DNA from: Bryum argenteum
Lineage: Eukaryota; Streptophyta; Bryopsida; Bryales; Bryaceae
Reading direction: 5' to 3'
NCBI GenBank assembly: GCA_037043015.1
Contig: CM073325.1
Coordinates: 12,193,001-12,257,000, forward strand
DNA: 64,000 nucleotides
Part shown: piece by piece, positions 40,945-51,759 of the stretch
Position numbering within the stretch: the first letter of the stretch is position 1
Layout of the letters: the number at the start of each line of letters is the position of its first letter
Program-made: the position numbers and the translations under genes
Notes under the pieces: model-generated
Seen by the model: the letters and a program-made list of their open reading frames with translations, nothing else
What the model was told of the DNA's origin: nothing
Databases searched by the model: none

Positions 40945-41919
40945 ATGAGAGAGTGTGGAGCCCGTGCGGTGGTGCCCGTGCGGGAAGACACAGCAGGAAC
41001 GATGACCGAGCAAAAGAAGCAACAACGGGCGGATTGGGAGGAGGAGGTTCGGATCGGAGGCTCGCTAGCAAATGTACCGCTCGAAAACGAAGGTGTACAC
41101 GGATGGGCTTCCCCGCCTGCGCCTCTCTTTCTTGCACGAGGACCCAACTACTTTCAGAAGAAAATCAAGGTACCCTGCCAGGAGTCGCTTCTTCGTCCTC
41201 TCGGTGTCGACTGGCTCCGCTCGAACGGCCGTCTCGACCACATCTTAGCCCACCCAGAGAATCGCGTCATGCAAGCCCTTGCGAAAGCGTCCTCCAAGTC
41301 AGAACCCTTCGTGTTTGCCGTCAATTTGCAGGTCCCCGGCAAGGAGCCACGAAGCGCAGTGTTCTACTTCGTTACCGATGAACCGATTCTTGAAGGAAGC
41401 TTGCTTTACCGCTTCATTCACGAGGACGATGCGTTTCGAAACTCCAGGTTCAAGATGATCAATCGGATTGTGAAGGGGCCGTGGATAGTGAAAGCGGCGG
41501 CCGGGAATCATCCGGCTTGTTTGTTGGGGAAAGCCTTGACGTGCCGGTACATAGTCGGACGAAACTACCTGGAGATTGATGTCGATATTGCTTCTTCGAC
41601 TGTGGCGAATGCGATTCTGCATCTGGCGCTTGGGTATGTGACTACCGTGTCGGTGGATATGGCGTTTCTGATTGAGAGCCAGACGGATGACGAGCTTCCC
41701 GAGAAGCTGCTTGGCGCTGTACGAATCGCGCAGATCGAGATGGAGTCTGCTGCTTATATGGAGGCTCAGCCTCAGGAGAAAGAGCTTCACCATGAAAACT
41801 CCGTGCCGTCTCAGCAATCGGGCCAGTATTGGCGGAAGTTTGGGAAGAGCTTCTCCAAGCTTAGTAGTAGCCATAGTATCAAGAATGGCCGAACTACTGC
41901 TGATGAGCAAGACCAGTAA
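40945..41919 (+). CDS. DUF1336 / EDR2 C-terminal domain protein, single exon
   Basis: The 324-residue frame is uninterrupted. The EDR2_C (DUF1336) domain runs from about residue 53 (HGWASPPAPLFLARGPNYFQ) to about 275, with family blocks VPCQESLLRPLGVDWL, FAVNLQVPG, FYFVTDEP, GSLLYRF, RNSRFKMINRIVKGPWIVK, GKALTCRYIVGRNYLEID and AFLIESQTDDELPEKLLGAV. EDR2 itself has PH and START domains before this region and acts in defence signalling; those domains are absent here. Many plants have short DUF1336-only proteins of unknown function, so the protein need not be truncated. The start is either ATG 40945 or, in the same frame, ATG 41002 (MTEQKKQQRADW), which reads more naturally. The high GC contrasts with the neighbourhood. 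Confidence 0.9.
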   Translation: MRECGARAVVPVREDTAGTMTEQKKQQRADWEEEVRIGGSLANVPLENEGVHGWASPPAPLFLARGPNYFQKKIKVPCQESLLRPLGVDWLRSNGRLDHILAHPENRVMQALAKASSKSEPFVFAVNLQVPGKEPRSAVFYFVTDEPILEGSLLYRFIHEDDAFRNSRFKMINRIVKGPWIVKAAAGNHPACLLGKALTCRYIVGRNYLEIDVDIASSTVANAILHLALGYVTTVSVDMAFLIESQTDDELPEKLLGAVRIAQIEMESAAYMEAQPQEKELHHENSVPSQQSGQYWRKFGKSFSKLSSSHSIKNGRTTADEQDQ

Positions 41920-42036
41920 TCAGGTACGGACTCCTAACTACTACCAAATGCGTAAATTCGCATGCAAAAAACATGTCATTGCTGGTAAATGTTGCCATTT
42001 TGTTCTCTGTTCGACACATGCACAAAAATTCGCAAT

Positions 42037-42780
42037 TTGCTTCTGACTTAGCATACAAGTTTCGGAAGGTTCTAGTGTGTAGAGTGATCAGATGTTTACA
42101 TTCTTAGAGTGATCGATTGCTGCGAGAATGACATCGGAAGAATTCTCAAGTGTTTGTGTTTGTGTCACTGAGATGAATTGCCATTGTAAAAATCCATCAC
42201 TTGCTTCTGAAATGGCGCATCAAGTGTTGATATGCAAAACGATCGTAGCTCATATTCTTACAGTTGTCGATTGTTAGTGAATCTAACGTAGCAATGGAAG
42301 TTCGAAGCCATTTGGGTTGGAGAATTGAGGGTAATGCTCTGGAGATTGCCCTCTTCCCTATTCAAGCTGCCAATGTAATAATTCATTATTCGTTTGTGAA
42401 AAGGCACGCCATATCCTGAAGGTTTCGGTAGCTAGTATGATCAGTTGTGCACATTTTCGGCGATCGATTGCTGCGAGAACGGAAATGTTCTCAATGTATT
42501 ACAGATACGCATGTTACTTGTATCTTGAGTGACTGAACTGAAATGCCGTCGAAACAAAGACTTGCTTCTGTATTGGCACACAAATTACTGTAAGCAAGAT
42601 CATATGGTCACATTCATACGGTGGTGAGGATGAAAACGGACTCAGTGTAGTAAAGTAAAGCGATTGCTAATTTCTGTTGAGTTACTGAATTGGACTGCCA
42701 TCGAAAGAATCCATTATTCGCCTTGCAATGGCACATAAATTACTGAAGCTTCTGGTAGGCAGAATGAAAGAGGAATGTAG
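42037..42780 (+). repeat. divergent tandem array of about 170-bp units
   Basis: A block like TTGCTTCTGNNNTGGCRCA followed by a GAAG-TT and GTAGAGTGATCA-like phrase recurs at about 42037, 42201, 42388, 42562 and 42718. Several units also share CGATTGCTGCGAGAA and TGCCATCGAAA-like text. The array starts about 120 bp after the DUF1336 stop codon and may be partly in its 3' untranslated region. Confidence 0.7.
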
Positions 42781-44068
42781 AAGCAAATCTGCAATAGTAA
42801 ATCGTATGTTGGGAGTGATAAACCGTTCGAAGCCATCATCTTGAAGCTTGATGATGCGTTACCTGTTCAGATTGGTCTGCGTGAGCGATGGAGGCTCCAA
42901 CTCCATGTAGGTTAGGTTTCAATTGTCACTTCATTACTGCTTTGAATGGAGTGCTCGATCAATCATTGATGTCATTGTTGGATGATTGAATGGGCACTTA
43001 TTTTTTTATCAAACATCAATGTCATCATGTCAAGTTCCCATTGATAAGACCCCTTCGCTTTTTGGGTTCTGGTTGTCACTTCACCATTTTTCACTCGATA
43101 ATGCGACTGGTTGAACAACATTGTTCTAAAAGTGGGATTTTGATGGAGCAGGAATGGAGTAATGGTAGAAGTGGCGACTCAGAATGTACGAGAGGCGTAC
43201 ATTTGCCAGAGTGTAGTAGGTGGCAGACAGACTGTACAGGAGGGGGTATTGCAAAGGATGCAGGAGGTGTCCTGAGGGCAGCAGAACTAAAGTAAAAAAC
43301 TCACGTAAAAGGAGGAGTTGGGCATTCCACAAGGACATTCCTATTTTTGTAGAATTATGCAACCAACAACTGCTAACTTACTTACCAGTAGTGGATGACT
43401 CTTAAATGAGGAAAGCATTCAATTTTCTCACGCGCCTTCGGCTTGTAAACAGAAACCAAATCAATTTCCAATCACTTTACTATCATACTCACTTGTGGTA
43501 TGTATCATTTTTCTGGATTTTTACTTTTTTAGGTGGTGATGCTTGGTTAGTATAGGATTCTTTATAGTACTGCAGAATGATGGTTTTGTATGGTATTGTC
43601 CTCTCCTCTGCATCTTGGATGACTCTAGGTCAGAGTTGAGTGTGGAGGACAGAGTGGCTCTCCACTTTCTTGTCACCTAAAAAGTATTTGCAGGTGGAGG
43701 TGCAGCTTTTTTGTTGCAGGTTGTTTACATCAATGTCCTTTTCGATCGAGATGTCTCTTCAAGAGGATTTCACTATGGGTATTGGATCTTCTTTAATTTA
43801 TATGTTGTAATTTAGTTTAAGAGCTGGATGCTTGGATGCATGGATGCACCCCCTTTCTCTTCTTCAAAGAAGTTTCTGTCTTCAGGTGAGATCGGATATC
43901 TATGAGTGTATAGCTCTGGATTACTTTAGTCTGCTGGAGATTGAGTTAACTCTTAAAAGATCTTAACTTTTAAAAATTGACCTTCTTCTACTACACGATC
44001 AAACTCGAAGTTGGCTGAATACTTTTTTTACAAAAACCCTCAGAAGTTGTTGTGTTGAAAAGTGGCTA
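42781..44068. other. spacer, no gene supported
   Basis: Short open frames only; no transposon ends recognised. Confidence 0.45.
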
Positions 44069-44175
44069 AGTGATCACTTGCAAATACTCTCTCATAAGCT
44101 GTTTTGGGTGTTAGTGATCACTTCCTTGCAAATACCCTCTCACAAGCTGTTTTGGGTATTAGTGATCACTTCCTT
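44069..44175. repeat. tandem repeat, 44-48 bp, two and a half copies
   Basis: AGTGATCACTT...TGCAAATAC...AAGCTGTTTTGGGT recurs at 44069, 44113 and (partial) 44161. Confidence 0.85.
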
Positions 44176-44231
44176 TGTTATTGTATAATCGTGCTTGAGG
44201 TACTTGTAAGTTCTCTAAGTTTGAGCAATAT

Positions 44232-44400
44232 CTACAACCTGGCTCCAAATATTATTATTTTGCACAATAAACTACAAGTGATTATTCCTCACTCTACAAC
44301 CTGGATCCAAATCTGATTTATTCTGCACAATAAACTTCAAGTGATTATTCCTGGCTTCAAATCTGTTTTATTCTGCAAAATAAACTACAAGTGATTATTG
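44232..44400. repeat. tandem repeat, about 60 bp, three copies
   Basis: CTACAACCTGGMTCCAAAT ... CAAGTGATTATTCC recurs at 44232 and 44293, with a shortened third copy from about 44350. Confidence 0.85.
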
Positions 44401-44467
44401 TACAAGTAACTAGATAGAGAGTATGTTTGTAAGCCACTTTTATTGGGTTGCTTTGAGTTGCAGTCGT

Positions 44468-44543
44468 AAATTGGGTCAAGATGATATGTTATGATTGTGC
44501 TTTGAAAATTGGGTCATGATGCTATGTTATAATTGTGCTTTGA
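44468..44543. repeat. tandem duplication, about 39 bp
   Basis: AAATTGGGTCAWGATG...ATTGTGCTTTGA occurs twice. Together with the two arrays just upstream it shows that this 500-bp zone is prone to duplication. Confidence 0.75.
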
Positions 44544-45244
44544 GTAGATATCAAATGTAATGTTTTTTACAAGGATATTTGCCTTACTTGAAAACATTTG
44601 TCTACTTTGTGTCTCCATTTGAAAAGCTTATTTGAAAAAAATTATTACATTTATTTGAAAAGCTTATTTTGACCACATAGTAGTATTAAAAAAGATGGCA
44701 CTTGCGATAAGAGCTGATAAGAGTTGAATGCGCCCATCTTGTTCACTTGATAGGAGACTACTCTAGTTTATGTTGTAATAGTCCAATGCTTGGAATCTTA
44801 TTTGGTTAAAGAGAATAGAAATAAAAACTTTACGTTCATTCTATCTTAATGCTATTTTTATACATGGACGTCATAAGCAATAAATGTTTTTAGTATTGCT
44901 CATTTGAGGTTCCACACTTGAGGGACAACAACCATTCGGATGAAATGGCATGTCATCTACCACTCTCTCCAAAGACAACATCCAAGTTTAAGTTCAATGA
45001 ACAATTTTCCAAATCACCTCTTAAGGTGATTCCAAATTTGTGAGAGGAGAAAACTCTCTAGGTAAGTGCGTCCCTAATTCTGGTCATTTCACTCTGCATC
45101 AAAGTGGACAAAGTGTTGAACAAAGGGTTCCGTCCACAATAGAGGTGTAAAAGGGGTCTTTATTAATCTCTTTCATTTTGTTCTTTAAAGCACCTTGACC
45201 AAGTCATTGAGACTATTGCTTCTTTAGTGCAGTCAACAATCATA
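44544..45244. other. AT-rich spacer, nothing recognised
   Basis: I see no exon, RNA gene or repeat boundary here. Confidence 0.5.
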
Positions 45245-45614
45245 TTAACCCTTAAACGCCCATGGGGTCTAAAACGGGCAGCCCAAAATTGGATCACAAC
45301 ATCTTTTGGACTTGGGCATCATGAATAGTGCACTTTTTGAACTTGGGCATCATGAATAGACCAATCAATGATGAGCTTGCAACCTCCTACAAGGTTATGT
45401 ACCACCCCAACCTACCTACCACAATCCTTTCAAAGCACAAAATCATTCATACGAATTGTGATTTGAATTGTGAAATTTCACTTTTTGAATGCCTCACAAG
45501 AAGGTGACGAGTTTGACATCAAAATATAAGTGAAAAGTGGAGTACAGTGAGAGCTACAGGGAAGATTCCGTTGGAATCAAGCCCCTCGGGCTTGCTTGGG
45601 CGTTTAAGGGTTAA
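45245..45614. mobile_element. TTAA-MITE, 362-bp family, well-preserved copy
   Basis: The core at 45249-45610 begins CCCTTAAACGCCCA and ends TGGGCGTTTAAGGG, a perfect 14-bp inverted repeat, flanked by TTAA on each side. The interior is nearly identical to 59240-59601 (for example CATCTTTTGGACTTGGGCAT). It is non-coding. Confidence 0.9.
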
Positions 45615-46063
45615 GCAGTCTAAGGAAATGGTGAACAGACCCACTTTCCTACTAGTCCATAGCTTTGCATTCTCAGTCTCCTGTTGAGTTTAGGGTTTAG
45701 GGCATGAGGTTTTTCCAAATGCTTGCCTCCCTTCGCTTTGGTTTTGAGTTTTCTTTCGAAAATATATTGGGTACATAGAGGTCATGTGAATTTATTTGTT
45801 TACTTATTTTTTTCCAGTAAGAAAATCTGAAAGCTAAGATGGGTGTGCTCTAAAGTGGACAGTTGTTCCAAATATCCACCTTCAAGACAGTAAAGGCCCC
45901 TTCCCACCTGGCCTTTGATAAGAGCATACATTAAAACTTAAGACCTCCACAATTTTGGGGAAATTCCTTATTCTTAGGGAAGGCCTCATCAATGAGGCTT
46001 GGAAAAGTGTCTTGAAAAGTAGCCTCAATTACATAATGGCTCCTCAAAGGCCCCATTAACTAA

Positions 46064-47232
46064 GGCCCTTACCACATGGCAGGGAGGGCGGCAGTTGATG
46101 CAGGCGCCCAGGGCAGGAGCAAAATCTTGGCCACGTCATCCCATAGGCGGGCACCCTCACCACACAGGCGGCAGGGAAGTGGATGTGGTTCAGCGCCAAC
46201 AAGACTCCCGCAACGACGACGACGACTTGTCTGAAGTTGGAGAGCGAGAGTGGACGCTTTTGTTGTTCTGGAATACGCACCGGTTTGCGAGAATATTCAT
46301 CACTAGAGTCGAGTGCCGAGGTCAAATGCCGATACTTCATTCTGTCTTTGCAAATAGACTTGGGAGCAGTACATCATGTATTTACCATCAATTGTGCACC
46401 GTTTTTCTGAAATGGTAGCTCGGTACTTTTCAATGGATCTTTCTTAATAGTCATTGTTGGGTTGGGAGAGATTTTGAAATGTGAATCTTAGAATCTTCTT
46501 ACGCTTTCAAAACTACATGTGGCCAGGAAATGGAGAGTTGGAGTATGAGAGTGGATTACCGTCAAAGCTGCACAAACCTGGTTGTGGGTCAGATGTCAAT
46601 GCTGTCAATGCTGCTTGTTCTTTGAGCAGGGAAGATTACCGTGGTGCTACTGCCGAGGTAGATCCGATTGTACAAAAATCGCAGGAAGTTGAGCTAGAAG
46701 TTCTCATAGAGGATATGACAAAGCGACCATTCTGCGGGTAAATTTTGTCCCTTCCGCACTTTTCTGATCCCTGTTTAGCTCAAGGCCTGAGAAACATGTT
46801 TGAGAAATGTTATCCCATGATGGGCTCTTTCTGCAATCATGTCAGAAGTTGTAGCGTGTTACGCTCTAGAATTGTAGTTTCAATCTATCGTTCAGTTGTA
46901 GTGTGTTCGGATGCTTCTGCCAACCATCGTCTGTACTTGGGGGTTTAAAAAGTATTGCTGAAGGCTTGCTGAAAATTGTTGAATGAAGGTTCTGCTGAAG
47001 GCTTGCTGAAGGCGGTTTTGCTGAAGGCTTGATGATAACCTTCATTCATCGGAAACTCCAACTCAAATGCTGGCCGTTACTAAACTCCAACAAAGCCATC
47101 GTCAAGCCATCTTCAAGCCATCCTTGCTGTGAGCATCCCCTCCATGAACCTGTGAACATGGACGACGTTGATGGCCGAAGGCTCATGATTTTATTTGTTT
47201 TATAGTGCTCTCTGTTTGTCATCCTAGAGAGT
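46064..47232 (+). other. 5' non-coding part of the Harbinger element
   Basis: This holds the GC-rich left end and the leader of the transposase gene. A frame at 46481-46741 (ending VQKSQEVELEVLIEDMTKRP) has acidic coiled-coil-like composition and may be another captured fragment. GAAGGCTTGCTGAA repeats three times near 46961-47030. Confidence 0.45.
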
Positions 47233-48570
47233 ATGTCACGGGATCAATGTGCGGTTCTTGTGTGGCAATGGCAGCAACTATCCTTCATGTACCAAGCATT
47301 GCACGGATTCAGGAAACTTGTCGCGGCTCGCCCAAGACGCTTGTGGGCTCATGATAGAGGCTTACACCGGCCTGGATTCTTCGACCAGAACCTGCTGGAG
47401 TCATTCAACGCAAAGGAGTTCAAAGGCCGAATGCGCATGGATGTGTCCACATTTGAATATTTGTGTAGCACTCTAGCACCGTCGATGCTGAGACAGGATA
47501 CGAACATGCGGCTTGCTGTCCCTGTTGAAGTGAAGATTGCTGTAGCCATATCTAGACTGGCGACAGGTAATTCAATGCAAAGCATCGCAGATTTGTACAA
47601 AATTGGTCTTCCCACAAGTCAACTTGCGGTCTCTCAGTTCAGTGGTGCTGTGAAATCTGTTTTGCTGAAGAAATATATTAGATGGCCTTCACCTAGCGTT
47701 ATGGAAAAATTTGCAAAAGAGTTTGAGGACATTCACAACATACCGTATGTGGTGGGGGCCGTGGATGGCTCCCACATTCCCATTGTAGCGCCCCAGCTAC
47801 ACGCCGCCGATTACTACAATCGGAAGGGATTCCACTCCATCCTCTTGCAGGGGGTGGTTTCTAGTAAATGTTTGTTCTGGGATTTTGATATAGGATGGGC
47901 GGGCTCGTTGCATGATGCAAACCTGTGGGCGAGATCCGATATTGGGCAGTTCTGTGAGGAAGGAAAACTCTCACCTTACGCTTTGGTTGGTGATGCCGCA
48001 TATCCTTGTCGCCCCTGGATGTTATCTCCATTCAAGGGCCATAAAGACGGCTTGACAAGAGAAGAATACCATTGGAATTATGTGCAGAGTTCGACACGCA
48101 TGTGCGTGGAAAGAGCCTTTGGGATGCTCAAGGGCAGGTGGCGCATCTTGTTAAAGAGAGTTGACGTGCATTTGAAGAATGTCCCTGATCTTGTGAGCAC
48201 ATGCTTGGTGTTGCATAACATGTGCATCATATTTGGCGACAGTTTCTGGAAAACTGAGTGGATGCAGGAGGCGACGAACGAAGTACACAATGGTCTATCC
48301 GCCGGCAAGCTAGTACTAGGGATTTCCATACACGAGAGATTGGCCGTTGCAAACAACGCACTCCACAGCTTGGCAAGCATCGACATTAACAACAGAGAGA
48401 CCTTGGAATACATGAAACAAGAATGTGCAAAAGAGTTCCAAATTGCAATGGGCACAGGAGGGAAAACATCCAAAGAGCTTTCAGCAAGAAGGAATGGAAT
48501 AGCAAAGAGTCTCTGGATGGCCAAGACTAAGGCATGTATTGCAGAAAGTAGCAACTTACAGCTTCTCTAA
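47233..48570 (+). CDS. Harbinger transposase (DDE_Tnp_4 type)
   Basis: The single-exon 445-residue protein would cut and insert the element with help from its Myb-like partner. An N-terminal helical region with a helix-turn-helix (residues about 98-140, ISRLATGNSMQSIADLYKIG) precedes the DDE core. Catalytic residues are D178 (VVGAVDGSHIPI), D254 (LVGDAAYPC) and E293 (CVERAFGMLKGRWRIL); D228 in GSLHDANLW is the usual extra conserved Asp. LVSTCLVLHNMCI closes the domain. No stop or frameshift is visible, so the enzyme could be active. It closely follows plant and animal HARBI1-like proteins. Its stop codon overlaps the convergent Myb-like gene by 15 bp. Confidence 0.93.
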   Translation: MSRDQCAVLVWQWQQLSFMYQALHGFRKLVAARPRRLWAHDRGLHRPGFFDQNLLESFNAKEFKGRMRMDVSTFEYLCSTLAPSMLRQDTNMRLAVPVEVKIAVAISRLATGNSMQSIADLYKIGLPTSQLAVSQFSGAVKSVLLKKYIRWPSPSVMEKFAKEFEDIHNIPYVVGAVDGSHIPIVAPQLHAADYYNRKGFHSILLQGVVSSKCLFWDFDIGWAGSLHDANLWARSDIGQFCEEGKLSPYALVGDAAYPCRPWMLSPFKGHKDGLTREEYHWNYVQSSTRMCVERAFGMLKGRWRILLKRVDVHLKNVPDLVSTCLVLHNMCIIFGDSFWKTEWMQEATNEVHNGLSAGKLVLGISIHERLAVANNALHSLASIDINNRETLEYMKQECAKEFQIAMGTGGKTSKELSARRNGIAKSLWMAKTKACIAESSNLQLL

Positions 48571-51500
48571 TAACTTCTGCATTGTTTGTTGCATGCTTAC
48601 TAGTAAAGACATTTTCATGTCATCGCTTGCCTTCATTCCTTCCACAAGGCTTTTACTACTTTCTCTTATCTCACCAATGCAACGCTCTAAAAAGATTTCT
48701 TCCTTAATACGCTTTGGCTCTGGAAATTTAGATGTGCTCACCTCACTTCGTTGCAATGTTGTGTTTGTATCGGAGCTGGTTGTGCACTTGGGCCCATCCG
48801 GATTGATAGCGCTTGCATGTGCATGCGAGACGATATTCGCCCTGTCATACATAAATTCATCCACGAGCTGGTACCAACGGCACTTCTCCGATCGTTGTGA
48901 CCCCGACTTGGCATTCATAGCCTTGTCCTCCTTGTAGTCGTTGTAGATGACACTCCATTTCTTCCGACAAGCTTCGTTGTCCTTTGTGAAATCCGGACAT
49001 GGACACGAGCTTCGTGTGCAATCGCGACCAATTGTCCACACCTGCATGTGCACACCAACCCAATGTAAAAATGAACATCATGCCATTCTTAAACCTGCTA
49101 GGAAGTTATGATATCATCTTCCAGTTGAACCCTTTGCACTAATGTTACATTTCCAAACTTCGCAAATGCTTGTTGGAATTACCTCATGAGGAACCTGGTG
49201 AACCCGAATATGTAACAGAGCTGATGAGAATGTAGAAGAGAAACAAAGTATGCCAGAACGATGCTTAACCGAGGTAAAGGCATTGTTAGAGCTTGGCACG
49301 AGAATAGGAATCTCATGGATGGGAAAGAAAGAGGAGTGGGAGAAAACCTCGCACGAGCAAGTAACCAGGATTGTCACTCTCTGTCTTCCTTGCTACTAAC
49401 ATTTTTGATCTCTAACTCATGCGTTAACACTTTACCTCACAGGTGAATACGCTTGAAAGTGAAGTTGATCAATTAAGACAGCAGATTGGGGATCTTGGAA
49501 TGACCTTAGCACAAGCAAGGTAATGTCCTTCACAAGCAACGTAATGCCCTTCAATCACAAGCAAGGTAATGCCCTTCACAAGCAATGTAATGCCCTTCAC
49601 TGAATGTATCGATCTATAATTCACTGATTCATTTCCTGGCACTCTGGATTTTCCATCAGAGTCTATGTCAAAGAGCCTTGTGTCCTAGAGAAATCATAGT
49701 TTTCTTTCAGCTAATCCTGTTACTAATTTCGATTGTGCACAGTATAGCCTGTATATTATTGCATACAAGATACCAGCTCCAACTCTAATCAAGCCATTAT
49801 CAGATGAACCCCTAGCAATTAGTAACTCACCTCCATCTCTAATCAAGTCACTATCAGATGAACCCCTAGCAAATAGTAACTCACTAAATGTCAACCACTG
49901 CCCAAAAGCTTCCAATGGAATGAACCGTAGTTATAAGCCTCAGCAACCTACGAACTAATCAATGTCACTAACCACACACCTAACCCTGATTAAGTAGAGC
50001 CACGGAATTCTCAATTAAATCCACAATCGAAATTACTAATCCAATTGAAGGACATCCTGTTACTAATTTCGATTGTGTCCTTAATTCTCCAACTCTAGAT
50101 TAAAGACATCTAGCATGCTCTGGAGTATGGAGCATTTCAGGGATTCTAGGACATACACAAAATTCATACATGTAACTATGTAGAAAATATGATTGTGTGA
50201 AATTGAAGCATGCACAAATAGCTCTGAGTGAAGAAAGGTACTTCTGAGAATTCCGAGCTACCAGATTCTCCTATGAAAAATTGTTAATCGATTCTATCAA
50301 CAAAACGTCTCGTGCTGATAACAACTAATAACTTCTCCATTGTTGTAAGTGGTCAATTCACGAATCTAAAGCCTTACATGCACAAAAATCACGGATATAA
50401 AACTGTGAGCTATCATGTTCGAGCTCTTAAATAGGTCCTCACATGAAAGTTCTTGATCAATTCTTCCAACAAAATTGTTGATTCTATCTACATCATCAAA
50501 ACTCCTTCATAACGTCCTTGAAAATTACAGAACTGTTGCTGTAAGCATCTCTGTTCGTGAAACTAAAGCATCACATGCACAAAAATCACGAATAAAGGAC
50601 TGCAAGCTATCATATTCGCGCTCTTAACTAGGTCCTCACATGAAAAGTCCGTAATTGATAGTCGACTGTGGCGAGCATGCTGTTGTAAGTAATCTTCATT
50701 CATGCAACAAACAAATCAATTGCACAAAAACCACAAATAAAGAACTGCGAGCTATCATGTTCCATTGCCTAGGTATTCACGTAGGATCGCCTGAATCTTC
50801 AGCGACTGTTGAGTGAAATCACTGTAAAATTCAATACCTACGATATCTGATTCTTCTTTATCCCCCACCCCATCTTCCCAGCTATCTAAATCTCCGGTCA
50901 CAACAGAAGCTGTCTAAGGTGTCGAGGGAAGTTCTTCCGGAGAGCGTTTCTAACATTATATTTCTACTTCGGAATGTGGTATGTCTGTATAGCTGCATGT
51001 AGATGTAGCTACCACTTTTCAGCACTGTCCAGCCATTCTGAGCTTGCCCTCTTACATCATATTGATGTTCATGGTATATAGCGTCAATGCAACGAAAGCC
51101 AAAGTTTAAGAAGGCTTTCACTAAAGCTCCTGGTACTAGTCAAATTTATCTCGATCCTAGGTTGACGGTAAAACTACAGACATTGAAGCTTTGGAGGAAG
51201 AAGTTGAAGAAGGGCTGAGAGGTTGGAGCTACATTGGAATACGAAAAATATAAGAAGAAAACGGAAGGAACACTATACCTTGCTTTGGGGCAACAGTGAA
51301 TGTGTTCTGCATTTCACCTCTAATCGTGATGAGCTGTATGACCCAGTGGTCTTTCCAGTGGCCAACATGCTTCAGGTGCTCAACCTCCTCTTTCGAATCT
51401 TCCAATTCGACCACTTCCGTTTTTCTCTTAGAACCCCTCCGTTTCTTCACCGACTTGGATTGATCGGTTTCTTGAGAGCCACATTTCTGCGAACCCTCTG

Positions 51501-51759
51501 TGAGATCGATGGTCGTGGCAAGACTCACTTGAACAAGAGGCCGGAATCCGATACCATGAAGCTGGGGCATGAAAGAATGCGGAAACATGAATGGCATTTG
51601 ATTTGATGCACCTGCAAATCCTTGGAAAAATGGAGGCCGGGCCATGATCGGAAGTTGTGATCGATATTCAGTAGGCACAGACGGCGGACTAGAAGCTCTC
51701 ACGTCACTTGCATTTGCCTTGGAACCATTGCCGTCTCGCATTATCCCCTGCGAGTCCAT
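48556..51759 (-). CDS. Harbinger Myb/SANT-like DNA-binding partner, two exons, possible frameshift
   Basis: Exon 1 (51279-51759) encodes MDSQGIMRDGNGSKAN onwards, a nuclear-signal-like KKRRGSKRK, and the first Myb helix (GHWKDHWVIQLITIRGEM). Exon 2 (48556-49041) should continue GVDNWSRLHTKL and then read TKDNEACRKKWSVIYNDYKE, KAMNAKSGSQRSEKCRWYQL and a C-terminal helix MQQTMQKLLEKL. The two parts of exon 2 lie in different frames, and the exon lengths sum to 967 nt, not a multiple of three, so a one-base indel near 48990-49025 is likely. A weak donor at 51270 would restore the frame but lose the conserved Trp. Such proteins bind subterminal repeats and bring the transposase to the nucleus. 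Confidence 0.75.
49173..49519 (+). pseudogene. captured host-gene fragment inside the Harbinger intron
   Basis: On the strand opposite to the Myb-like gene, within its 2.2-kb intron, lie two exon-like blocks. Block 1 (49173-49360) reads LELPHEEPGEPEYVTELMRM, meets a stop, and continues in another frame as MPERCLTEVKALLELGTRIG and WMGKKEEWEKTSHEQ before GTAACC. Block 2 (49443-49519) is bounded by CACAG and GTAATG and reads VNTLESEVDQLRQQIGDLGM, a coiled coil. Codon-like sense with splice borders suggests transduplication of a cellular gene. I cannot name the source gene. Confidence 0.5.
49520..51278. other. remainder of the Harbinger intron
   Basis: AT-rich, with short direct repeats: AAGCAAYGTAATGYCCTTCA at 49510-49600, TATCAGATGAACCCCTAGCAA twice at about 49797-49873 and CACATGCACAAAAATCACGAAT-like phrases at about 50370, 50570 and 50720. 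No gene seen. Confidence 0.5.

Noticed and set aside
40698-41381. 227-codon plus-strand frame overlapping the DUF1336 gene
   Set aside because: Out of frame with the conserved domain; its length is a by-product of the high GC there.
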